Source of the DNA: Arcobacter arenosus
GTDB taxonomy: Bacteria > Campylobacterota > Campylobacteria > Campylobacterales > Arcobacteraceae
DNA length: 64,000 nucleotides
Direction: 5' to 3'
Assembly: GCF_005771535.1 (NCBI RefSeq)
Contig: NZ_VANU01000003.1
Location: 215,809 to 279,808 of the forward strand
The position numbers and the translations under genes were made by a program. The notes beneath the pieces were generated by a model, which made no database searches, was not told where the DNA came from, and saw only the letters and a program-made list of their open reading frames with translations. Shown here piece by piece: positions 43,759 through 52,641 of the stretch. The number at the start of each line of letters is the position of its first letter. The first letter of the stretch is position 1.

Positions 43759-44445
43759 CTAAACATAAATCATTTTTTTAGTCATACCACCATCAACAAC
43801 TATATTTGTTCCAGTAATAAAACCTTTATTTTTTAATAAAAACTTTACAGTATCAACAATATCTGAAGCTTTTCCTACCCTATTACTTAGGTGTTGTTCT
43901 TTATCCTCTTTTGTTGGCTTATAGTTTTCGTCTATATTAATCCAACCAGGACTAATAGAATTTACTTTAACCTCAGGGGATAAACTTAAAGCTAAAGCAT
44001 GAGTTAAAGAAGAGAGTCCACCTTTTGAAGCACTATAACTCTCAGTTCCTTTTTCACTCATAATTGCTCTAGTTGAAGAGATATTTATAATATGTCCTTT
44101 TGATTGCTCTAAATAAATAGAAAACTCTTTAGATAAAATATATGGTGCTCTTAAATTTGTATTTAAAACACTATCCCACTCTTCATAAGTTTGCTCCTGA
44201 AGTGGCTTAAATAAACCAAATCCAGCATTATTTATAAGGGCAAAAATAGAATTATATTTTGATTTAATCTTTTCTATAGTTTTTAGTAATTCATCTTTAG
44301 AAGATAAATCACATTTATAAAAATCTACATCTTTTAAATCTTTCTCTTCTTTGTCTATATTTATAATATTGTATTTTTTTCGTAAACTCTTGGCAATAGC
44401 TTTTCCAATACCATTAGAAGCACCCGTTACAATAATATTTTTCAT
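43759..44445 (-). CDS. Short-chain dehydrogenase/reductase
   Basis: 228 residues. Rossmann motif TGASNGIGKAIA, NNAG at about 73, catalytic Ser in INISSTRA and YSASK (Tyr-x-x-x-Lys). Cofactor preference is not clear from sequence; Asp/Lys near IINIDKEEKD favours NAD. Substrate unknown. The start codon follows the dtd stop by one base, so they are co-translated. Confidence 0.88.
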   Translation of the reverse strand: MKNIIVTGASNGIGKAIAKSLRKKYNIINIDKEEKDLKDVDFYKCDLSSKDELLKTIEKIKSKYNSIFALINNAGFGLFKPLQEQTYEEWDSVLNTNLRAPYILSKEFSIYLEQSKGHIINISSTRAIMSEKGTESYSASKGGLSSLTHALALSLSPEVKVNSISPGWINIDENYKPTKEDKEQHLSNRVGKASDIVDTVKFLLKNKGFITGTNIVVDGGMTKKMIYV

Positions 44446-44895
44446 TTAATTTAATTCCTTTGAATCAATTATAAAACTTACAGGTCCATCATTTTGAATA
44501 GATACATCCATATATGCACCAAAAACTCCAGTTTGGGTATTAATCCCAGCTTTTTTAAACTCTTCTACAAACTCTTCATAAAGTTTATTTGCTACATCAG
44601 GAGTTTCGCTACTATCAAAGCTAGGACGTCTTCCTTTTTTTATATTTCCAGATAGGGTAAATTGAGAGATAATCAAAGCTTCCCCATCCACATCAAGAAG
44701 TGATAAATTCATCTTGTCATTTTCATCTTGGAAGATTCTTAGATTTACTATTTTGTTTACTAGCTTTTTTATATCTTCACTTGTATCGCCTTTTTTAACT
44801 CCAAGAAGAATATTTAATCCTTTATTTATCTCTCCAACAATTTTATCATCTACTTTTACACTAGAAGAACTTACTCTTTGTATTACTGCTATCAT
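44446..44895 (-). CDS. dtd: D-aminoacyl-tRNA deacylase
   Basis: 149 residues, standard length. Conserved IQRVSSSSV at the N-terminus, SQFTLSGNIKKGRRPSF active-site block and the cis-GP motif NDGPVSFIID. Removes D-amino acids and glycine from mischarged tRNA. Lies 3 bp after the KAP-type NTPase gene. Confidence 0.95.
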   Translation of the reverse strand: MIAVIQRVSSSSVKVDDKIVGEINKGLNILLGVKKGDTSEDIKKLVNKIVNLRIFQDENDKMNLSLLDVDGEALIISQFTLSGNIKKGRRPSFDSSETPDVANKLYEEFVEEFKKAGINTQTGVFGAYMDVSIQNDGPVSFIIDSKELN

Positions 44896-44898
44896 CTT

Positions 44899-46107
44899 TT
44901 AATTACTTTCCTTAATTAAAATTCCTGTTTCTATGAAGTTATTGATTTTATTAAATATATCAAGTTCTATTCCTTCAGCAATATCCCATTTATTAATAAA
45001 AAACTCACTTTTAAAAATAGTAATATTTTCTTCAATAAGTTCTTGATATTTTTTTCTAAATTCAGATTGAGATTTCTCACGATTTACTAGATTCTCAATT
45101 ACATAGTTAATATATTCATCAAAATTATTAAACTCTTTATATCCAGACATTCCTACTAACCTATTGGAATTATAATCAAACCCTAGATTATAAAATCCTT
45201 TTACAATATAGTATCTATCTTTTTTTTCTGCCATTGTGTGATAAATTATAAAATTAATATTTACTAAGATCAAACATCGTAATACTTCAACTTCTGTTTG
45301 ATCATCGTCAACTTTTTCTATCCATTCGAGAAGATTATCTAAAACCTGAATATAAATTCTTGCATTTAGTTCTTCTGTTTCTTCGATAGTTTTTAAAACA
45401 AAATCTTTATCTAGTTTTTTATATTTCTTATTACTATTATAAATTAATCCAAATAGTTCTTCTATTGATGGTTTATAATATAAATATTTTGATACAGTTT
45501 TTTCTTTAACACTTGAAAAAATTTCTTTTTCTTTACCTTTAAATACATCATCATTTAAAATAATTACAATCTTGCATTTAAAATTTAAAGAAAGTTGAGT
45601 TATAAACCCAAAAAGGTCATTTAAATCTATTTCTTTTGATTTTCTTTCAAAATCATCAAAGCAAATAATTCCACCATTATTTAATCTCTCTAAAGCAATT
45701 CTTTTTTCATTGTCTTTTGACTCTTCTTCCAATGCAGTTACTAGTTCTGATAAGTCAAAAAAAGATGATGCTAGCTTTCCATATCTTTTAGTATATTTAG
45801 TAAAAGTTGAAGTTGTTTTAGTAACTAAATTTTCGCCACCAATAGAATGAAAAAATACTTGGCTAAAAATATCATTTTCAATCTCTTCAATAGTACTTTT
45901 CCCATATAAACTAACATAAGAATAAGATTTGTCTTTTAAATCTTTTTTTAACTCTTCTTCAATTACATTCTGCCAAAAATGAGTTTTCCCACTTCCCCAT
46001 TTCCCTGATAACATAATTACTTTATTGTTGTTATCATCTTTTCTAAGATAACCTTTATCATCTCGTGTACCAAGTAAATAATCTTTTAACTCTTTTTGAT
46101 TTGCCAT
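44899..46107 (-). CDS. KAP-type P-loop NTPase
   Basis: 402 residues. Walker A in LSGKWGSGKTHFW (about 33-45) and Walker B in GIICFDDFERKS (about 146-157), with a helical C-terminal half. This matches KAP-family NTPases, but I see no inserted transmembrane helices. Members of this broad family include phage-defence and membrane-associated proteins; nothing else in the neighbourhood looks like defence. First gene of the run with dtd and SDR, so it may be housekeeping. Function unknown. Confidence 0.72.
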   Translation of the reverse strand: MANQKELKDYLLGTRDDKGYLRKDDNNNKVIMLSGKWGSGKTHFWQNVIEEELKKDLKDKSYSYVSLYGKSTIEEIENDIFSQVFFHSIGGENLVTKTTSTFTKYTKRYGKLASSFFDLSELVTALEEESKDNEKRIALERLNNGGIICFDDFERKSKEIDLNDLFGFITQLSLNFKCKIVIILNDDVFKGKEKEIFSSVKEKTVSKYLYYKPSIEELFGLIYNSNKKYKKLDKDFVLKTIEETEELNARIYIQVLDNLLEWIEKVDDDQTEVEVLRCLILVNINFIIYHTMAEKKDRYYIVKGFYNLGFDYNSNRLVGMSGYKEFNNFDEYINYVIENLVNREKSQSEFRKKYQELIEENITIFKSEFFINKWDIAEGIELDIFNKINNFIETGILIKESN

Positions 46108-46272
46108 TTTACTTCTTTTTAGTTTGTATATAATATTTTACTATATTAAAATAAAAGGACTAGTTGTATGTAGATTCAAGGCACTAAAAATTTTTCTTGA
46201 TTGAGCTTACATAAAGTAAGTGATTGAAAGAAAAATATTTAGCAACGAAGAAGATGCTTACAAATTGTTCTT
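46108..46272. other. Intergenic region with a long imperfect hairpin
   Basis: 165 bp without a gene. CTAAAAATTTTTCTT (46184-46198) pairs with AAGAAAAATATTTAG (46228-46242) with one mismatch; inside it, after a symmetric internal loop, CTTAC/GTAAG (46206-46210, 46216-46220) closes an ATAAA loop. Could be a small RNA, a terminator of the transglutaminase-like gene, or a remnant element. Confidence 0.5.
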
Positions 46273-46878
46273 TTATTTATATTCCAACTTTTCAATAACT
46301 AATTTCTTATTTTTAAAAGGGTCAACAATAGCCTTAATATCATCAAAACTATATTTTAATCTAAACCCAATAGGTGAACCCTTTGCAGTACTTTCTAAAA
46401 TATAATATGGTTTACCATTTACATATAAAGCTTTTATATGTGGAATCTTATCTTTTAAGTTAACTATCACAAATATATGTTTTGGAACAAGGACAAAATA
46501 TGCTTCATACCCTTTTACTTTTAACATTGAAATCAATAGGTTTGACTTATCATCACAGTCCCCAAAGTTTTGTTCAACTACCTTTTGTGAACTTCTTGCA
46601 ACACTTTTATTAACTTTATAAGGAATATTTGTTACAAAGTTTAACATTGATTGGACTTCACACCCATGGTTTCCTTTACACTCTTTTGTTAACTCATTTG
46701 CAAGTCTTCTTGTAAAATCATCTGTTCTTACTTGATTTACATAGGTTGCTCCATCAATATCTATAAATTGATGTTTAACAATAAAAAAGGATTTATAAAT
46801 CATTGCAATTATAAATAAAACAGAAACAACAGATATTATAATAGAAAGATAATACAAAAATCTGTTTTTAAATAGCAT
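46273..46878 (-). CDS. Membrane-anchored transglutaminase-like protein
   Basis: 201 residues. Transmembrane anchor at about 10-30, then a periplasmic domain with a transglutaminase-like triad: Cys108 in FGDCDDKSNLL, His134 in PKHIFVIV and Glu162 in YILEST. The family includes peptidases and cross-linkers acting on envelope proteins. It resembles LapG-type proteases only in fold class; it lacks their length and is not near the adhesin locus. Overlaps the upstream aminotransferase-fold gene by 11 bp. Confidence 0.7.
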   Translation of the reverse strand: MLFKNRFLYYLSIIISVVSVLFIIAMIYKSFFIVKHQFIDIDGATYVNQVRTDDFTRRLANELTKECKGNHGCEVQSMLNFVTNIPYKVNKSVARSSQKVVEQNFGDCDDKSNLLISMLKVKGYEAYFVLVPKHIFVIVNLKDKIPHIKALYVNGKPYYILESTAKGSPIGFRLKYSFDDIKAIVDPFKNKKLVIEKLEYK

Positions 46879-47800
46879 ATAAAATCTCTTTTAACCTTGC
46901 AATACTCTGTTTAGAATCAACATATATGTTCACAAAACTCTCATCTATAAAATCATATTTTAAACAGTTTGGAACAATAATGTTTTTTTCTTGAAGTTTT
47001 AATCTAAACTCTTTTGAGTTTATTTTTTTAAGCTTAATTAAAAGAGAATTACTACTACTATGAAACAAAAAATCTACATATTTACAAGAATGAAATATCT
47101 TTTCTAATTCAATTCTATTTTTTATATTTACACTATTTGAGATAACTTTAAAATCCCAATCTTTTAAAGACTCCTCTAAGTACTTCATATCATATGCAGA
47201 TAGTTTATTTTCTGGTTCATATTTTCTAATTGATTCAATATTTCTTCTTATTGAAAAAAGTGTAGAGATATTAAGATTTTCATTTGAGTAGTAGATTGAA
47301 AGATTTTTTATAATATATAACTTTTCATACTCTTCAAGATATTTTATAGCAGCATCTTCTCCACAAAAATCTAACATAGTTTCATCTATTAAAACTGTTG
47401 CATTTTTTTCTTTCCAATATTTAAAAAGATTTTCCAAATCATAATATGTTCCATCTAAATATGAAGGATTAGCAAAAACTACCAAACTATCTTGTTTTAT
47501 TGGTAAAAATAGATTTTCAAATCTATTGATAAGTCTAACTTCATAAGATAAATTAGTTGCGGCTTTTTTAAAAGCTAAAGAACATGGACTATAAATAAAA
47601 CAATATTTTAAATCTAAAAATTTCAATAAAGAATATATTGCTGAACTAAAACCATTATACAATTCAATTTGATTTTTACTAATATGATATCTTTTCTCTA
47701 AAAGATTTAATAAATTACTATAATCTGCACTTGAAATTAAACTATAATCGATATTAGTGTTTGGTTTTAAAAAATTTAAATCGCAAGAGAAATCAATCAT
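46868..47800 (-). CDS. HisC/CobD-like aminotransferase-fold protein lacking the PLP lysine
   Basis: 310 residues, PLP-dependent fold type I. Landmarks: ANPSYLDGTYY in place of NPNNPTG, VLIDETMLDF matching the DEAY..F block, and YIIKNLSIYYS matching LRTFSKAFG. In that alignment the PLP-binding Lys is Ile (codon ATC). The C-terminal Arg region is also weak. It may be a non-catalytic relative or bind another ligand. It overlaps the transglutaminase-like gene; no cobalamin or histidine genes are adjacent. Confidence 0.65.
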   Translation of the reverse strand: MIDFSCDLNFLKPNTNIDYSLISSADYSNLLNLLEKRYHISKNQIELYNGFSSAIYSLLKFLDLKYCFIYSPCSLAFKKAATNLSYEVRLINRFENLFLPIKQDSLVVFANPSYLDGTYYDLENLFKYWKEKNATVLIDETMLDFCGEDAAIKYLEEYEKLYIIKNLSIYYSNENLNISTLFSIRRNIESIRKYEPENKLSAYDMKYLEESLKDWDFKVISNSVNIKNRIELEKIFHSCKYVDFLFHSSSNSLLIKLKKINSKEFRLKLQEKNIIVPNCLKYDFIDESFVNIYVDSKQSIARLKEILYAI

Positions 47801-47801
47801 T

Positions 47802-48410
47802 TTATGCCAAGTTTAAAAAGTTTTTTATTCCAGTAAATATAATTTGAGCAGATAAAGCTGCCAAAAAAAGACCTGTTATTTTAGATATTATCAATAGTCC
47901 TTGCTTTCCAATAACTTTTTTAATAATATGAGAAAAATATAACATTATTCCAACTAATAAAACAGCACATACTAAAGCAAAACTTCCTAAAAACAAAGAT
48001 GATTTTGATTCAAAACCTGCACCCATAACTAAAAGTACACCAATTGTTCCAGGTCCAATTGTAATTGGTATTGCTAAAGGGACAACTGCTAAATCGTGTA
48101 AATTTGCACCATCAACCTTTTGCCCATCTTTACTTCCTCTAATCAAATCAACAGCTGATAAAAACAATAAAGCCCCTGCACCAATTCTAAAAGCATCTAA
48201 AGTTATTCCAAAGACAGTAAAAATATGTGTTCCAAAAAAAAGTAATACAAGACTTAGAACTATAACTGAAGTAGTAACTTTTATCGCTAATGTTTTTTTC
48301 TCTTTTACAGTAGCTTCATTTGTTACTGTCAAAAATACAGATAATACAAAAAATGGTGTCATGATAAAGAACATTTTTAAAAATGTTGCAACAAAAAGGT
48401 CCATAAACAC
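47802..48410 (-). CDS. MarC-family integral membrane protein
   Basis: 202 residues, six hydrophobic helices. The PLAIPITIGPGTIGVLLVMG block is the hallmark of MarC/YchE proteins. Proposed membrane transporters of uncertain substrate; not proven in multiple-antibiotic resistance. Ends a base before the aminotransferase-fold gene begins, in the same direction. Confidence 0.88.
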   Translation of the reverse strand: MFMDLFVATFLKMFFIMTPFFVLSVFLTVTNEATVKEKKTLAIKVTTSVIVLSLVLLFFGTHIFTVFGITLDAFRIGAGALLFLSAVDLIRGSKDGQKVDGANLHDLAVVPLAIPITIGPGTIGVLLVMGAGFESKSSLFLGSFALVCAVLLVGIMLYFSHIIKKVIGKQGLLIISKITGLFLAALSAQIIFTGIKNFLNLA

Positions 48411-48458
48411 TTCCTAAAAATTATATTTTAGGAAGTATATCTAAATTATGATAAGTAA

Positions 48459-50213
48459 TTAAAAGTGAGTATCAAGTAGTTTTAAAAACTCTTCAGGGTT
48501 TTTATATCCTGCTATTTGAGCAGCTTTTATCTCTTTTCCTTCTTTATTCCAAAAAATTAAACCAGGAGGTCCAACAACTCCAAACCTTTTTTGCATAGCT
48601 TTATCATCTTCATTATTTTCTGTTACATCAGCTTTTAAAAGTGTAAACTCTTTTAATTTAGCAATAACCCTTGGGTCTTTAAAAGTAATAGCTTCAAGCT
48701 CTTTACAAGAGATACACCAATCAGCATAAAAATCTAACATCACTGGTTTAGATGAAGCCTTTACAGCTAAGTTGATTTGCTCATTTGTTTTAACTTTACT
48801 CCAAGATAATTCCTCAACATTTTGAGAAATAGCTACACCACTTGTGAATTTATCCAATGGGTTTAAAGGATTTGTAGCTCCACTTACTGCCCCTACAAAT
48901 ATTAAAACACCATAAATCATAATAACTGTTGTAATTAGTTTTGCAATAATATGTTCAAACACTTTTAAATATAGTGCCGCTCCAATTAATAATAATGCCC
49001 ACATAAACATAACAATAGTTGCATCTAACACTCTATCTAACATCCAAACTGCAACACCAAGCATTACAATACCAAAAATTTTAGTTACATTTTCCATCCA
49101 ACCACCTGGTTTTGGCATATATTTACCAGCTCCAAGTCCAATTAGAAGTAATGGAATACCCATACCCATACTCATTACAAATAAGGCAGCTCCACCTAAA
49201 AAGGCATCACCAGTTTGTCCAATATAAACTAAAGCTCCAGCTAATGGTGGAGCAACACAAGGACCAACAATAAGTGCAGATAAAAATCCCATAATTGCGA
49301 TTCCTAATACACCTTGTTTTTCTTTTCCATCTGTTGTTTTATTTATCTTATTTTGAATACTTTGAGGAAGTTCTAATTTAAAAAATCCAAACATTGAAAA
49401 AGCAAGTGCCACAAAAATAGCTGAAAAGGCAACTAAAACATATGGATTTTGAAGTGCAACTTGTAAATTAGCACCAAAAACTCCAGCTAAAACCCCTGCT
49501 ATTGTATATGCTGCAGCCATAGACAAAACATAAACTAAAGATAAGAAAAACCCTTTAGAAGCTGTTAAAGTACCACTATCCCCTGCTTTTACAATAATAG
49601 AAGAAAGAATAGGAATCATTGGAAAAACACATGGAGTTAAAGATAACAATAATCCAAACCCAAAAAATGTTGCAAGTACAATTAAAATATTCCCACTTTT
49701 TAATGTATTTGCAATTGCATCTGTTTCATTTAATGTCTCTTCTTGCACTTGATTAGTTTGAGCTTGTACTTCTTCTTTAATTTCATTAGCACTAGATGCA
49801 TTTGAAAAATCAATATTTTCACTAGTGCTCATTGGAGCATAACAAAGCCCTGCTTTTGAACACCCTTGAAATTCTACTGTTATTTCAATATTCGAAGCAT
49901 TATTTGTTTTTTCTTTTAATAAAGCATAAGGGATTTTAATATCCATATCATGATTATGAATCTGCCAAATCTCATACTCTTTTGATTCTGGTATATCTAA
50001 ATCATTTCTTATATCCACTTTTTGTGGTTTTGTTATTAAAAACTTTAATTTATCATCATATAAATAGATATCTTTACCAAGTTTAATACTGAAAATTACA
50101 TTTTCATCTTTTTTTTCAAAACTTGTTTTAAATGCTTCTTCTGGTTCTAAAAAATCTTGGTTTGCGAAAGCATAAATTGAAAAGAAAATAAGTATAAGTA
50201 GTTTTTTTATCAT
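48459..50213 (-). CDS. dsbD: Thiol:disulfide interchange protein DsbD
   Basis: 584 residues. Signal peptide, N-terminal alpha domain with redox Cys pair in GCSKAGLCYAP, eight-helix membrane domain with TPCVFPM and GPCVAPPLA, and C-terminal thioredoxin-like domain DFYADWCISCKELE. Carries electrons from cytoplasmic thioredoxin to periplasmic thiols, important for cytochrome c and disulfide repair. Follows a periplasmic thioredoxin gene by 9 bp. Confidence 0.95.
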   Translation of the reverse strand: MIKKLLILIFFSIYAFANQDFLEPEEAFKTSFEKKDENVIFSIKLGKDIYLYDDKLKFLITKPQKVDIRNDLDIPESKEYEIWQIHNHDMDIKIPYALLKEKTNNASNIEITVEFQGCSKAGLCYAPMSTSENIDFSNASSANEIKEEVQAQTNQVQEETLNETDAIANTLKSGNILIVLATFFGFGLLLSLTPCVFPMIPILSSIIVKAGDSGTLTASKGFFLSLVYVLSMAAAYTIAGVLAGVFGANLQVALQNPYVLVAFSAIFVALAFSMFGFFKLELPQSIQNKINKTTDGKEKQGVLGIAIMGFLSALIVGPCVAPPLAGALVYIGQTGDAFLGGAALFVMSMGMGIPLLLIGLGAGKYMPKPGGWMENVTKIFGIVMLGVAVWMLDRVLDATIVMFMWALLLIGAALYLKVFEHIIAKLITTVIMIYGVLIFVGAVSGATNPLNPLDKFTSGVAISQNVEELSWSKVKTNEQINLAVKASSKPVMLDFYADWCISCKELEAITFKDPRVIAKLKEFTLLKADVTENNEDDKAMQKRFGVVGPPGLIFWNKEGKEIKAAQIAGYKNPEEFLKLLDTHF

Positions 50214-50222
50214 TTTTAAGCC

Positions 50223-50585
50223 TTAATTAAAATGCATTTTTGAGCTATTTGTTAATTGTGGTACATCTTTAATTCCAACTTCCCTCGATATTGGTTTTCC
50301 ATCCTTGAAAAAAACTATTGTTGGAAGAGCTGTAATACCATACTTTTTTGCTAAATCCATATATTTATCGATATCAACTTTATATATTGTAATATCCATA
50401 GGTTTAACCTTATCAAAATCTTCTAAGCTTTGAGCTAATATTTTACAAGGGGGACACCAAGTTGCATAAAAATCTACGATTACGTTACCTTTTTCTATTT
50501 TTTTATCAAAATTAGTTGTATCTAAATGTTCAAATCCAAATAATGTTGAAATAGTAAAAAGAAAAGCAAAAAACACTTTTTTCAT
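50223..50585 (-). CDS. Periplasmic thioredoxin-fold protein
   Basis: 120 residues with an N-terminal signal (FFAFLFTISTLFGFEH). Active site DFYATWCPPCKIL, cis-Pro region GITALPTIVFF. Likely reduced by DsbD, whose gene follows directly. Substrates could be cytochrome c apo-proteins. Confidence 0.9.
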   Translation of the reverse strand: MKKVFFAFLFTISTLFGFEHLDTTNFDKKIEKGNVIVDFYATWCPPCKILAQSLEDFDKVKPMDITIYKVDIDKYMDLAKKYGITALPTIVFFKDGKPISREVGIKDVPQLTNSSKMHFN

Positions 50586-50712
50586 TATATTCCTTTTTTA
50601 ATTTTAACTATTATAGTGAAGTTTTGTGAAGAAATTGTTTATAAATTACTTTTTATAAGTTTATATCAAAAAAGAATTATAATTTATAATTATAAAATTC
50701 CTAAGATTAAAA

Positions 50713-50726
50713 TGGTAAAATTACCA
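50713..50726. promoter_or_regulatory. Short palindrome before rhodanese gene
   Basis: TGGTAA and TTACCA flank two bases, 15 bp before the rhodanese start. It may be an operator, but is short enough to occur by chance in AT-rich DNA. Confidence 0.25.
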
Positions 50727-50741
50727 AATAAAGGGAGTTAA

Positions 50742-51098
50742 ATGAATTATTTAATAGATTTATCGCCAAGTGAAGTAGAAAAACTTATTGAAAAAAATAT
50801 TGTTATGATAGATGTAAGGCGAGATGAAGAGTGGGCTTATACAGGAATTGTAAAAAATTCACATCTTATGACTTTTTTTGATATGTTTGGAAATGTAGAT
50901 GTTCCAACATGGTTAAAAGAGTTTGAAAAACTTGTAACATCAAAAGAGCAACAATTTGTATTAATTTGTGCCCATGCTAATAGAACAAGAACAATTGGCA
51001 ATTATTTAATTCAAAACCATGGATATACTAATGTTTGTCATTTGTCTGGGGGAATGGCATTGTGGCTTGAAGAGGGGAAAGAAGTGGAACGTGTTTAA
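50742..51098 (+). CDS. Rhodanese-like sulfurtransferase
   Basis: 118 residues, single rhodanese domain. Active-site Cys in LICAHANRTR (C-x5-R loop) and the MIDVRRDEEW block. Transfers sulfur or senses thiols; specific acceptor unknown. AAGGGAG precedes the ATG. Cytoplasmic, no signal. Convergent with the 76-residue gene. Confidence 0.9.
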   Translation: MNYLIDLSPSEVEKLIEKNIVMIDVRRDEEWAYTGIVKNSHLMTFFDMFGNVDVPTWLKEFEKLVTSKEQQFVLICAHANRTRTIGNYLIQNHGYTNVCHLSGGMALWLEEGKEVERV

Positions 51099-51132
51099 AA
51101 GCTAAAGAGAATTACTCCTCTTCTGCTTTTTT
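51097..51132. terminator. Bidirectional terminator between rhodanese and 76-residue gene
   Basis: AAAAGC (51097-51102) and AAGAG (51105-51109) pair with CTCTT (51118-51122) and GCTTTT (51125-51130) across a small internal loop. It lies on the rhodanese stop and the end of the convergent gene. Confidence 0.6.
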
Positions 51133-51342
51133 AGCTGCACTTGCTTCTTGTAGTACTGCAATTACATCATCTAAATTTTCATATGGAATATGAGATTTCC
51201 ATTCGATATCTTTTCCATTTAATGAAATACCAATACTTACAATATCAGGAGTTCCTTTTCCATATGGTTCAGATACATTTGAAATAGAAATTATACCTTT
51301 TTTAGTTCCTGCTAATGGTAATTTTTTTAATTCTGTTGTCAT
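51112..51342 (-). CDS. Conserved-looking small protein under leader control
   Basis: 76 residues, not recognised. Predicted beta-rich middle (KGIISISNVSEPYGKGTPDI; SIGISLNGKDIEWKSHIP) and an acidic, alanine-rich helical C-terminus (AVLQEASAAKKAEEE). No cysteines, no signal. Notable because its Shine-Dalgarno hairpin (51351-51378) is almost the same as the one in the hoxH leader. Codons look native. Confidence 0.6.
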   Translation of the reverse strand: MTTELKKLPLAGTKKGIISISNVSEPYGKGTPDIVSIGISLNGKDIEWKSHIPYENLDDVIAVLQEASAAKKAEEE

Positions 51343-51350
51343 AAGATTTT

Positions 51351-51378
51351 CCTTTTAATGTCCCAGTTAAAAGGGACC
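51351..51378 (-). promoter_or_regulatory. Shine-Dalgarno hairpin related to hoxH leader (copy C)
   Basis: On the minus strand GGTCCC, then TTTTAACT, then GGGAC and TTAAAAGG directly before the start. GTCCC pairs with GGGAC, and CCTTTTAA in the loop strand is the exact complement of the TTAAAAGG Shine-Dalgarno, as at hoxH. The upstream stems of copies A and B are not recognisable here; a small AAGAGAAA/TTTCTT hairpin takes their place. Confidence 0.6.
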
Positions 51379-51448
51379 AGATTTTATTTATATATTCTAC
51401 AATAAGAAACTGTTTTTCTCTTAAAAAGTTGTTATTAAAGTTATAAGC

Positions 51449-52255
51449 TTATTTTTTTGAGGCTATTTTTTCACCAAACTTAACACTTTGGTTAAGAAGA
51501 TTATTAATTTCTACACTATTTTCTTCCCAAACCATAACTACAGTTGAACCCATTTTAAAGTAACCTAAACAATCACCTTTTTTAACACTTTTTTCTTCAT
51601 ACTCATAAATTTGGATATCTCTTATATCTGTATTTGTTTCAACCTTTGGTTCAAAAGTAAATACCATTTGTCCAACATTTAAAGCCCCAACAAAAACCAT
51701 ATAAAAAAGTTTATTGTCATTAATACACTCTAAAATCACCCTTTCATTTTCAACAAATAAATCAATTTGTTTGTTTAAATACTTTAAATTTACAGGATAT
51801 AATTTCCCTGGAATATGAATTAATCTTTTTATTTCAAAATCAATTGGAGCATGATATCTGTGATAATCTTTTGGTGAAAGATAAAAATTCATATATGAAC
51901 CATTATTTAATTTTTTAAAATTCTCAGCACAATGGTAAGTTAACATATCCTCTACAGAATATTCCATCCCTTTTATTTGAAGTAATAAATCTTTTTCTAA
52001 AGTTCCACATTGAGTGATAAAACTATCCGTTGGTGAGATAAAAACATTTTCATCTTTATTAATCTCCCTAGCAATAGCAAGCTCTCTTGTAAATAAATCA
52101 TTTAATGATTTATAAAATTTAGGGTTTCTAAATTCACTCATATTTAAACCTAAAAATTTAACATAACCATTGTTTATAATCTTTTGAATAAAAGATGGGA
52201 ACTTGGTCTTTGCAAATTTTCCAAAATATTGTGAAATTATATTTGTAATATGCAT
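51449..52255 (-). CDS. psd: Phosphatidylserine decarboxylase proenzyme
   Basis: 268 residues. The self-cleavage motif is FKMGSTVVMVW near the C-terminus (LGST in most members), which generates the pyruvoyl group at the Ser. HRYHAPIDF with the His pair is the conserved active-site block. Makes phosphatidylethanolamine in the inner membrane. No adjacent pssA. Confidence 0.9.
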   Translation of the reverse strand: MHITNIISQYFGKFAKTKFPSFIQKIINNGYVKFLGLNMSEFRNPKFYKSLNDLFTRELAIAREINKDENVFISPTDSFITQCGTLEKDLLLQIKGMEYSVEDMLTYHCAENFKKLNNGSYMNFYLSPKDYHRYHAPIDFEIKRLIHIPGKLYPVNLKYLNKQIDLFVENERVILECINDNKLFYMVFVGALNVGQMVFTFEPKVETNTDIRDIQIYEYEEKSVKKGDCLGYFKMGSTVVMVWEENSVEINNLLNQSVKFGEKIASKK

Positions 52256-52401
52256 TATTTTCCTTACATAGTTTCTAATTGGTTTGTATTTTATCTAAAT
52301 ATTTCTTCAATTTTAAATTCTATTTAATAACAATTTTTTAAAAGATTTATTTAAATATTTTTTAGTAATATTTCAAAAAATTAAAGATAATAAGGAAAAA
52401 A

Positions 52402-52641
52402 ATGCACAAAATTATTGTTGAAAAAGAATGTGGATGTTTCAGAAGAAGTGATTTAGAAAATAATATGGAATTTACTTCAAAAGATGATGCTTTAAGTAAA
52501 GCAATTGCTATGAAAAATCAAATGAATGACGAGTTCTGTGGAAAACATGAATTTGATTTAGTTGAATTCCAAAACAATTTTGTAATTAACTTCGCACAAC
52601 AAAAAGTTTCTGGATGTTGTGGTGGTGGTCACTGTAGTTAA
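52402..52641 (+). CDS. Small cysteine-rich protein, paralogue 1
   Basis: 79 residues. Starts MHKIIVEKECGCFRRSDLEN, with another Cys in DEFCGKH and a C-terminal SGCCGGGHC cluster (six cysteines in all). Its tandem neighbour is clearly a paralogue. Probably binds a metal or Fe-S cluster, or is redox active; no characterised family comes to mind. AAGGA-type Shine-Dalgarno precedes the ATG. Confidence 0.7.
   Translation: MHKIIVEKECGCFRRSDLENNMEFTSKDDALSKAIAMKNQMNDEFCGKHEFDLVEFQNNFVINFAQQKVSGCCGGGHCS

Noticed and set aside
46273-46878. Transglutaminase-like protein as the LapG partner of the adhesin
   Set aside because: Only fold class agrees; it is 35 kb away, paired with another gene, and the catalytic acid is Glu rather than the usual Asp.
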